Positions 1 to 9,300 of a stretch of DNA of 64,000 nt are shown in pieces (position 1 is the first letter of the stretch; every line of letters starts with the position of its first letter). The notes under the pieces were generated by a model, which was not told the origin of the DNA, made no database searches, and saw only the letters and a program-made list of their open reading frames with translations. The DNA lies in NCBI RefSeq assembly GCF_910592395.1, contig NC_088322.1, positions 15,743,431 through 15,807,430 of the forward strand. Direction: 5' to 3'. Made by a program: the position numbers and the translations under genes. Source of the DNA: Lineus longissimus (Eukaryota > Nemertea > Pilidiophora > Heteronemertea > Lineidae).

Positions 1-546
1 GACAAGCTTTCAAGGACAAAAAACAACGATCAGAATTTGAAATTTTTATCCTTGAAGTTTGAACTATGCACTGATGCTATTTTCCGCAAGAGCTCACCAT
101 GCTATGCTATGTTGGACTTCATTCACTCATTCACTACATGCAAAGTTCATCCATGTTCATAGTCAGCATTGGAGATCTCAGCCAATGCAATAGCTTAGAG
201 CTGTTAATTATACATGTGTGTGATACCTCTGTCTACCAGAAGTGGGTGAGTACAAAATAAATCCTACTCTACTATTGTAATGGAAGTGGGAGAAAACAGG
301 GTCAATCATGAAAATATATTGTGCTAGAGAATGTACATAGTCCTTGATGCAGGTAGTCAAAGCCAAAAAAAAGGTTTTTACCAACAATAACAAAAATTCC
401 TGGGTGTATAATTATAAAGCAAATGGGCAGCCATGTAATCAAGATAAGAACAGGAAGATCTACCAGGACATCAACCATAAAACCAAGGATAGGGATTTTT
501 GTGATTTGGCTTGCCACCCTGTTCATTATCAACATGTTGAACTTCA

Positions 547-566
547 CCCCCCCCCCCCCCCCCCCC
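547..566. repeat. Poly(C) homopolymer tract
   Basis: Twenty consecutive C on the plus strand. Shorter C or G runs occur at 11040-11051, about 42004-42014 and 44584-44592. Such tracts are length-unstable and can be assembly-sensitive. Confidence 0.9.
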
Positions 567-2084
567 ACCATCTCATGACTATTCCTTCCCAAGAATTCCA
601 TTCTATGTCAGACAATGTAAGTATGTTAGCTTCATGGCCAGACGAACTACTTCCATCCAAAAGAACCAACACCATCGAAAGCTAAAATTATTATACTTCA
701 AAAACTAGACATCATAAAATGATAGAATATATCACCAGTTGTTTTGTGAGCACTGCCGGCAGAGAAAGCCATAGTATAATAGTAAGCCAACTCTAGACAG
801 CTTTACTCCCCAACATGTTGCATATCATGTAAAGACTGAGCCAGATAATATTTTGGTGATTTTTTTCGCCCAAAATTTAACCTGGCTCAATCTCTGATTA
901 TGGTGATGAAGACTCTAACCAACAGTGGTCACATCATCCTAGGGCCACATTGTGGAGAAATATCAAACATTTGAATGATTTACCTGTAGCTCAATGCTGA
1001 CTCAGTAAAAAACAAGTTTGACACCAACGCTGGCGTCAAGACTAAAGCCAAAGGGCTAAACTGACGGAGATATTGCCGATCTTGCCTTTCCTAACGCCAG
1101 CATCAGTGAGTAAATATGTTTGAAACAACAAGGCGAACGACACAATTGGTTTGAACCTTCATCATGTAAGATGTGAGAGACGAGAATGTGTTTAGTTTTG
1201 GGGACTCATTCACCAAAAGCCAATCTATCTATCAATAATCATGGCAATCTCTACAAACTTACTGAATTAGTTATTGCCTGCAAATAAAATGGTTACAACA
1301 TAAGTGAAAGCTAAGCAAAACAATGTATCTACTATCAAAACCAAAAGTCCTTTCATGTTTGCCTGCATTCACTCAACTAGAAAGCATTCAACAAACAAGC
1401 AACTGCTATTGTGACTTGGTCATCACTACATGAGTAACAGGACCTTCTCAATGAAGACAATATGGCTGCATTTCAATCACTTTACCCTGCAAGTTGAAGT
1501 TATCAGGATCCATACAACACTTTACTGAATCCCTAGAAATAGCATCATTAAAACAGCAAATTGACATTATTTAGAATTGGGAGGGAGTAGCACTCAATAG
1601 GATAACACACAGGGTGAAGTTTAGGCAACAGGTGGTATGGCCGGGGAATCTCTCCAGGTTGAAATTGTCTCATTTCTTTACTATTGATTGCTCATCAAAC
1701 AGCACAAGTTTCTGGCTGAAAGATTGCAATGTACACTGAAGGAATTGATAGCTTTCTGTTTCGATATTGAGGGATAAAACAAGGGATGAAGTCTGAGGAC
1801 AGGGTGTCGACAGCTGACAAGGCACCACACAGTGACTGCTCATCCTGTCTGTGGATTCCTCGTGGACAAATTGGATACTCTGGGAGGGTTTATATTTACA
1901 CAGGGTGTGACCAGGAATCCCGTCCCACGAACCAGACCCAAAAAGATTACTCACAGAGAGCGGACTCTCGCGCAAACTTTCCATCTCCAACTGTCCAGAA
2001 AATAACCAACAGCATTCATAACAAATTGATAGTGGCAAAATGTGTCTAAAATTGCTTTATACAATCCAGAGTCTTGGGTTAAAA

Positions 2085-2203
2085 TTTACAATCCCCGATC
2101 GGAAATGACGTAGTTTGATCGCATTCAACTATAAACCCATTGAACAGTGGTGCTTCGTTAGTCAACCGATGACCTTTTTTGGGGTGTGATCGGGGATTGT
2201 AAA
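2085..2203. mobile_element. Short MITE-like element with 16-bp terminal inverted repeats
   Basis: The segment begins TTTACAATCCCCGATC (2085-2100) and ends with its exact reverse complement (2188-2203). The interior of 87 bp has no open frame. The octamer GAGTCTTG lies on both sides (2069 and 2212), but not directly adjacent, so I do not claim it as a target-site duplication. Exact 16-bp inverted termini on a short non-coding body are typical of non-autonomous DNA transposon relics; the family is not identified. Confidence 0.5.
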
Positions 2204-2600
2204 CTCGTTCCGAGTCTTGACCAAACCAGATCAGTTATTCTATTTTCTACAGAGCAGAAACTGAAATTTACGACACTGCCACCAATATGAACCCAAAATA
2301 CTGTTGAGTCGAACCTCCTTTAATAATCCTTTGGTACCACTGCCATATTGGTTGTCACTGTTTACATGTTTGATTGAGACTCCAGGGTTGCCTCAACAGA
2401 GAGGTCTTCTGTATAAAGAACAGAGTCTTTTGTGATTAAAATTCAAAAGAAATACAGGAGCACCTCTCCAGGACACCATCAGCACAAACCAAATCAATCA
2501 TGCACAACAGCCATAACAACAACAATAATAATGGCTAATCCCTAATGGCTTATTACAACATAATTACAGTAGCGTCACGCTGCTGATATAATTCAAGCAT

Positions 2601-2783
2601 ACATGCTTCCTGAAATTGGTGGCTTGCATTGGAACTAACTTTTTCCCCCTGTCCGTCATTAAAGGCATTCAAGTGTGTTGGTCAACCATGACTATCTCCT
2701 TTGTCCCTCCACCATAAGGCCTAGTTTCACCTTATGACATCACTATTTCGGACACTCGGCGCCCCATTTCTGGAAAGGTGTAT
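2601..2783 (+). repeat. Dispersed repeat, copy 1 (partner at 61054-61244)
   Basis: About 183 bp starting TACATGCTTCC and ending GGAAAGGTGTAT match 61054-61244 in the same orientation, with only a few substitutions and a short insertion in the other copy. There is no coding capacity and no tRNA-like promoter box that I can see. High similarity over nearly 60 kb points to a recently active interspersed element rather than a local duplication. Confidence 0.75.
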
Positions 2784-2932
2784 GCTCCTTGCCGTTATAT
2801 TGGCTTCCCCAGAGGCACTGCACATCTTATCATTCATTTCATGATGAAATGGCTTTCTTAACAGTGGAAGCAAATGCAAGCAGTTAAGAAATTCTTTCAA
2901 TACGTGAGTAGGACTTCCCCGAAGATGCTCAC

Positions 2933-3059
2933 CTTTCTTGACTCGTGATATTTGGGGAGACCAGCGAAGAGGGCCAAACTGCCCACACCCACCCCGCTAC
3001 TGATCATGAGCCAGCGCTTCCAACCCAGGCCTCGTAATCTGTTCATGGTGTTGATCGAT
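2933..3059 (-). CDS. First coding exon of an unidentified gene (basic/hydrophobic N-terminus)
   Basis: The exon is bounded on the minus strand by a good acceptor (pyrimidine-rich tract ending TTGCAG at 3060-3061) and a good donor (AAAG|GTGAGC at 2932). The start codon at 3046 follows a short untranslated stretch and opens 38 codons that end in phase 0. The peptide begins MNRLRGLGWKRW, continues into a hydrophobic Gly/Val/Ala/Leu stretch (about residues 13-31) and ends KYHESRK. A positively charged start followed by one membrane-spanning segment resembles N-termini of mitochondrial inner-membrane proteins such as FAD-linked glycerol-3-phosphate dehydrogenase, but 38 residues do not identify it. 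Downstream exons would lie below 2932 or off the left edge; I could not find a convincing one. Confidence 0.5.
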
Positions 3060-3610
3060 CTGCAATGAGAGGAAACAAGAAAACAATAAAGGGACAATAA
3101 TCGGATCAAAAATGAGTAGGCCTACCAGTCATGCGTTTCACCTGGAACAAAGGGTCACAGCATTGTCTGAAGTCGGCTTAGGCCTTCCGACGTGTTCTGT
3201 CTTCTGATTCAGAGTGATGCACATTTGATTTGTTATGGCTCCAATTCGTCTTTTTCGAAAAGGCGTATCTACTGAAACATTGCTTCGGCCTAGGGAAGTT
3301 CATATGATATAGGCCTAGGCCTTAAAGGCCTTCAATTCTCACGGCACAGTCAATATCAATCCCAGCACGATGACGCCCACGGAGCATCAGGTCATGTGCA
3401 TTTGATGACTTGCTAGTCGAATGAACCATCGACGTATATTGGCTGAGACAATCGGTAAAAGAAAACTTCTTGGAAGTATTCTTTTATCGTCTGAAGTTTT
3501 AAGACTAATGATTTGCTGTGTATAAAATGTACAGCGAAATGTTGAGGCGAGAAATCCTGTCGAAACCTCCCATCTCCAGTCCAAAAGAAAGGAATGAAAA
3601 ACATTGAATC

Positions 3611-3660
3611 AGAACTCACCTTATGTCTATGCTATAACGAAATAGTAGGGGTACACCTCA
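3611..3660 (-). other. Probable 5' untranslated exon end of the same gene
   Basis: A strong minus-strand donor, ATAAG|GTGAGTT, ends an exon at 3620. It is the nearest good donor upstream of the acceptor at 3060-3061, so it is a candidate non-coding first exon joined to the 3059-2933 exon. The exon's 5' limit and the promoter cannot be placed from sequence alone; the end coordinate given here is only illustrative. Confidence 0.35.
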
Positions 3661-4029
3661 TGACCTTCGGTGAGTTATGCTCTTGTAAAGCCCAAAGCCC
3701 AACCTTTCATGCAACAGGAAAACGCTACGTTGGATACTGTACAGATGTACAGCACACAAAAATGTACACATAATGCAGACCAAGTTGTTTCATACCAATT
3801 TGTAAACTGAATCGCCACTAGTACCGGGAAAACGTCAGCAGCGAATTGCGGCTGTTTCGCCCCCAGTCGTTTCGCTCCCTTGGACTTTTTGTTGGGGAGT
3901 GGCAAAGTGGATGTGCTTTCTAGGGTTGTCAAATCTACAAAGGAGGAATTGTTTGGTCATCTGCTGTGTGATCTTTGGCAGGTCACTTGGCAAATGTCTC
4001 TCTATGATGTGACATAAGAGTAGAGATAT

Positions 4030-4400
4030 CAGGTTGTGACAATGTCTTCTCCAAATGACACCTTCAGGAGAGCCAGTGTCGTTAGCAGGATGGCAAGTCA
4101 TCATCCAGCTGGTTGTGACATACATGTAGTCTTCAGGTTGTGACTATGTTTCTCCAAGTGACACCTTCATGACAGTTAGTACAGTCAACAGGATGATGTG
4201 ACATGTGTGGAGTCATCAGGTTGTAACAATGTCATCTTGAGTGGCACCTTCAGGACAGCTGGTGCATTCAACCATGTGGAGAGTTGTCAGATTGTGACAA
4301 TGTCATCTTCAAGTGTCGGCATCAGGACAACTAGTACAGTCAACAGAATGATATGACACCTGTTGAGTCATCAAATTAGCAGCATTCAATCTTGAGAGTC
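4030..4400. repeat. Degenerate tandem repeat, about four units of 70-105 bp
   Basis: The motif CAGGTTGTGACAATG or a close variant recurs at about 4030, 4134, 4217 and 4288. Each copy is followed by a related CACCTTCAGGACAGCTAGT-like segment and often by CAACAGGATGA. Spacing is irregular and copies are diverged, so this looks like an old minisatellite. Confidence 0.5.
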
Positions 4401-5421
4401 GCTCCTTCACAGCAAGACATTGTACGCGTACAGGCCTTTTTCAAAGACAACAACAAATTGATATGCTATTCACCGCCTTGGTTTTATTTGAGGAAATGTC
4501 ATGAATAATGTCCAACTTTTGAAACAACAAAACCTGGAGGATTGCTGAAATTAGACATTATCAGCTTTTAAATATCACAATATTTCATTTAAATAGCATA
4601 TCATATTGCATTGTGAATCAATTAACTAATTATCTCAAGCAAATAATTTTTAACCAAATATCTCACTGCAATCAGGAGGTTTGTCCCTCTTTCCTCTTCG
4701 ACGAAAGGCCAGACATTTCACATACATCAAAACAACAGCTTTGTCGACAAACCCTTCAATAACTTCTCAGAAGAATATATAAATATTAAGGCCTACCATT
4801 TTCATTTTTCATTGTCTTCTCATACAAGTTTTGAATTAATTAAGATACGGTATATTTATATTTCCACAAAAGTTTGTTAGATATTAATGAAATCAAAATC
4901 TGCCCACTTAAGGGCTCAATACCTCTGTATCCCATATACCCATATTTACAATGTGGACATTATCAAACTGATGTGCAGTTATCAGGCACATTCATCTTAA
5001 CCTTTAGCATCGCAAAACCCAAACCATTCGCAACTTTCCTCAAGCAGCTGTTTTGGCCCCCTGGTGACTGATTCACCAATCAGAACCCTCTCATCCATCA
5101 AGGCGATGATTCTGCATCAAACAAACCTAAAAGATGTCATCTGATTGGCCAAACCAGGCTCACTGATCAACGACAAGAGGTAACAAACAGTGACACGTGT
5201 CACATCATTTGTTTACACCGCGTCTGTTGGAATCTCACGTACAAGTTATACATTATTAGAAGAGTGCACGAATGACGTGTATTTCCAACAGAGCTGTGAT
5301 GAATAAGTCCAAGAATGAACAAAACAATAGGAATTAAACAACCCCATGAATTGATTAAAATTTAAACTGCAAATCCCTTAATGAATTCATCTCTCCTGTT
5401 AAGACAGCATCTTTCAGCCCC

Positions 5422-5427
5422 TTTATT
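5422..5427 (-). terminator. Candidate poly(A) signal AATAAA of the Rab27-effector gene
   Basis: TTTATT on the plus strand reads AATAAA on the minus strand, about 150 bp after the stop codon at 5579-5581. It is the first good hexamer beyond the stop; a second one overlaps the stop itself. The cleavage site is not visible directly. Confidence 0.45.
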
Positions 5428-5578
5428 CAGCTGAAGTCTGATTTGTAAGCCATAAGACTACTACAATATGTTAAGAGAAACATGCCCTACTTTCTATTCT
5501 TGATAAAAACAAGGGACTGATTAAGAATTAAAAGTGTGACATATTTTCTTAACACATAATGGCAGATACATGATTTCT

Positions 5579-6349
5579 TTATTGTCCATCAAAAACCTCT
5601 GGATCCAAAGAAATGTCCCGATCTGAAGAGACATTATCAACAATTCGATTGTCCCAAAATGCCGCTTTTGATGATATTTTTTTGGATGACGACGATCGCC
5701 GTAACTTAGGTGTTGTCTCTCCCTGACTAGATGCCGAGTCGGATTTTAACACATATTTGGGGTGCGAGTCCTGTTTCTCTTGTGACGTCCTAGCCCTGCG
5801 CGGTGATCCAAGTGTAGAAAAACTCTCCGTTGCTCTGATTGGCTGATTTGAGGAAGTCACAACCTCGTGCCCAGTTGAGTCATATGAACGATTCCGATTG
5901 ACTAGCGGTTGTTTGATTTTTGGCGGGTTTTGTGAACTTGGTGACACCTCGCGTCCAGAGTCATAAAATCTTTTCAGATTTACTAAAGATGCATTTATTT
6001 TTGGCGCAGCCGAAGGATCTGATAGCGTTACACTTGCGCTCGAAACACAAGATTCAGTTGAGGCCAGTTTCTTCTGAGGAAGAGGGGAAGAACGAGCTTG
6101 GGGAGTGAAAGCACCTTGTGTCGTGGAACCAGCCGTCCTTGGGTGAGTGCCACCTATTGGCGTCGTTGCCTCCAGTTGTTGCGAATCTGGAAACTTCCTG
6201 ACAGCCAGCGGCGACATCGCTCTCTCCTTGATGTTAAAGGATGATGACCTACTCACACTTGGTTGCCCTTTTTGGCCACTAGAGGGAGTTTTGTTGCGAT
6301 ACTTTTCGGTGACAGAGCTTGAGAAGTCGCGACCTGTCAGGCTGCGGAC
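5579..6349 (-). CDS. MYRIP: Rab27 effector terminal exon: Ser/Pro-rich C-terminal tail
   Basis: The acceptor is CTTCCACAG at 6350, the frame is continuous from VRSLTGRDFSSSV, and the stop is TAA at 5581-5579. About 256 residues are mostly Ser, Thr, Pro, Lys and Arg. Inside is an internal near-repeat: INASLVNLKRFYDSGREV and KQPLVNRNRSYDSTGHEV are about 35 residues apart. The last residues (KAAFWDNRIVDNV, then an acidic end) look like a short conserved terminal motif. Repeated LVN-x-x-R-x-YDS could be a partner-binding motif; that is inference. Confidence 0.75.
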   Translation of the reverse strand, partial: VRSLTGRDFSSSVTEKYRNKTPSSGQKGQPSVSRSSSFNIKERAMSPLAVRKFPDSQQLEATTPIGGTHPRTAGSTTQGAFTPQARSSPLPQKKLASTESCVSSASVTLSDPSAAPKINASLVNLKRFYDSGREVSPSSQNPPKIKQPLVNRNRSYDSTGHEVVTSSNQPIRATESFSTLGSPRRARTSQEKQDSHPKYVLKSDSASSQGETTPKLRRSSSSKKISSKAAFWDNRIVDNVSSDRDISLDPEVFDGQ

Positions 6350-9300
6350 CTGTGGAAGAGAAAGAGACTTTGAATATATTGGTCAATGGACGCTCCTGTG
6401 TATACAGGGTTTGGGTCACAGCTTGACATACATGTATAGGTCAATGGACGCTCCCGTGTATACAGGGTTTGGGTCACAGCTTGACATACATGTATAGACA
6501 GACAGAAAGGTAGAACATTCCCAACAGAATCAAGATGCAAATATCAACATTTAAGATGCTTACTATTTTCAAACAAATGAAGTTTAGCTGCAAAAAACAA
6601 ATTTTACTCCATTGATTTCAAATTTACCAAAGGGTTGCTGCCTCATCCTTCAACATGGTGGAACAGACCAAGTAAGCATCATGGGACAACAATATGGTAA
6701 TTTAATTTAACAAAGACAATGGAAGGCATTGGAGGGGTCTTCAAGTTCTCAAACCAAGGTACCAAGCTGATTGAAGGTGACATTGAGACAGGACACAGCA
6801 TGGATTGAATCCCCAGTTCTTTGTGAAACAACCATTGTCTGAGGTTTTCACCCAACATGGTGTTTGCCAAAGTAAAGGCAAGAATCATGATCAAATACCA
6901 TCTACACCCAAAGGAAATGGCCACAATGAAAACCAAGTAACCAAAATCAACAAACACAAAAATACAAAACAAACCAAAATGAATACACTACAACACCATT
7001 TGTTACTTACATCCCACGATGGTTATTCCCATGCAATCTTCAATACAAAGGTGACCAATCATTAGCCCATTTACCTAATAATCCTTTACCACCAATTAAT
7101 GCCCATTCAATGGAAATCCCACAAAATTGTCAGGGGAGTTCAAGCATTCTTCTGTGCTAAAGCTAAATGTCACTCAAGATCCATGATTGGGAACAGTGTT
7201 TATGTAATGTCACTGTATTCATGTAAAACCAGGACATCGGTTACTGTTAACTGTCAAATTTTTGTGCCTTTTACAATATGTATTTTGATGTGACAATTAA
7301 ACGCTGTTCTCAATACAAACATAGATCTACCAGTTTAGATGAAAGTTGGAGACACAGCAAACTGGCAGAAGTGTCAAGCTGCAGAGGGTTAGAACACCGG
7401 ACAATCAAGTCACTGACCTTTTGTATGTCAGGCTGAAAGATGTGCAATGCATTGTGAGAACAGGTACAGGGTGTGTCAAGATGAAACTTGACTCTATGTT
7501 GTAACAAATGTGAAATTGGCATATCTAAGTCCAGAATATCATGTGTTTATCAGTAGACCAGCTGTCGCTATCTAAACGCAAGGCTTAACTTACATAGATT
7601 TGGCCAACACTGTCAAACGCTTACCCACAGTAGGTCCAAACATTTCCCAAACCACGCAATTGAATAAGAAACTGCCTTTACTCACCCTGGCTACTGGAGA
7701 TCCTGAATCAGCCACCTGAGCGGTACAATTAAACATGGTCATCAATCCTCGCACTGATGGCAACTCCACAATGTCCTCCTCAATCTGATAGATGTCGGAC
7801 GGTCGAGGTGACATGAGGTCTGTCGGTGTCGTCGCACCTGTCCCACAACCGGAATCGACCAAGGACTCAGCCTCTGATTGGGTGGAATGCTGTGATTGGA
7901 GAGACTCGCGCGAGAACATTTTCTTAAGTTCGCCGACTTGCTGTTCGACATTGTCCACCTGGAAGATGATTGGTAAAATGATAGTTGACGGCTGAAGGTG
8001 ATGTCACTCGGCCTAAACAAGTGAATCGCACACACTAAATGCTGACGAGAGTGATGAAGAACGAACCTGACGATCACTCCCCATGACGCCAGCGACGGCT
8101 CTCGCTACCTCGTCTTCCAACATAGACATGTCAGCACCAACCGTCGTCTCGTCGATCATGTTCACCTTTGACTCGAGCATCTGTATCTTCTCCTCCAATG
8201 AGAACACTTGACCAGCAGCCATGTAGATCTGTCAATCAAGAACATGTGTGTCAATCATGGCATTCAATTAGATTAGACCAAATCATTTAGTCTTACCTCG
8301 ATCAATTAAAGCCAATTGTGGGCTGTCTTTACACAAGCTGAGTGTTAAGCCGTATCAAAGATTTCACCGAAAGCAGAATTTGACTGAAAATGACCCTAGT
8401 TTAGAGCCTTTTGATTGGTATATGGCAAATAAGCACACTTTCTGCAAGCAACGTCAAAAAGTGAGGTTTCGAGATTGAGAGAAATGAAGCTCACTCTTGC
8501 GATGAAGATAACATGTTTAAATATTTACATTTTTCCCACCGGGGATCTTGGAGTCGCACTTTTCTAACAATGTATGGAGGCGTTTGTGAAGATGCTGGAC
8601 ATGCAAGGTAAAGGAACACAGGGACAGGTAAGCAAAGGACAAAGACATCAATAAGCTACAGGGTGGCCCAAGAACAATGGCCAATTAATTTGCAACACAT
8701 TTCAAATTTGTTGGGGACATTTTTTTGGACCACCCTGTGAATTTTTCAACACAAACTGAGTATAATAAGCACTGCGGGTACTAATGTAAGCAGTAGACTA
8801 TAATTTTCAAGGAAAGTAATCTTTAACATTTCAATTGGGTTATGCAAAATAGTGGGAACTTGGAAGTTGGACACTTTTTTTTTACAAATTGACAACATGC
8901 AGCCAAACAGAAGACATTCTTAGCAAACAGACAAGATAGCAGAAGACTGAACAGTAACCACGGTTACAACAGATACAAACAATGGTCACCTGATACAAAT
9001 ATTTACCTCATCTTCTGCATCCGCTAGCGCCATCTGTCTTGTCGATGATCGTCGGCGATCATGCAGAGAACTTGTCGGCGTCATGTCCCATTTGTTTTGT
9101 TTCTTGCCGTCTGCTTGACCGCCGCCGACATAACCGCGGCTGTAGCGTCGGGAATCAATCGGCGGCGATCGAAAATCCAAAACAGGCTCGCCATCTTCCT
9201 CAGACAACTTCCTTTTTGTGTCCCGCCGATCTGACTTATCAAGATCGTTCATATTTTGAATGTCATCAGAAAACGTCAATCCTTCCCGTCCTCGGCTGAT

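Larger units (their letters stand above)
1..2932. other. Intron or flank of the left-edge gene; no coding support
   Basis: No exon with both splice sites and recognisable protein similarity was found on either strand. The stretch contains a 20-base poly(C) run at 547-566, a short inverted-repeat element at 2085-2203 and one copy of a dispersed repeat at 2601-2783. A 122-codon minus-strand open frame at 1670-2038 does not resemble a protein. Confidence 0.5.
3661..5578. other. Intergenic region between the left gene and the 3' end of the Rab27-effector gene
   Basis: No coding support. It contains a degenerate tandem repeat at 4030-4400, an AT-rich stretch at 4480-4870, a 14-bp perfect palindrome around CACGTG at 5190-5203, and the likely poly(A) signal of the minus-strand gene at 5422-5427. 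Confidence 0.5.

Noticed and set aside
302-601. 99-codon minus-strand hydrophobic frame
   Set aside because: It contains a poly-Gly run from the poly(C) tract, has no splice or family support, and looks like chance AT-rich translation.
1670-2038. 122-codon minus-strand frame, including a possible 36-bp micro-exon (acceptor GGACAG, donor CT|GTGAGT)
   Set aside because: No protein similarity, the donor is weak, and nothing links it firmly to the exon at 3059-2933.
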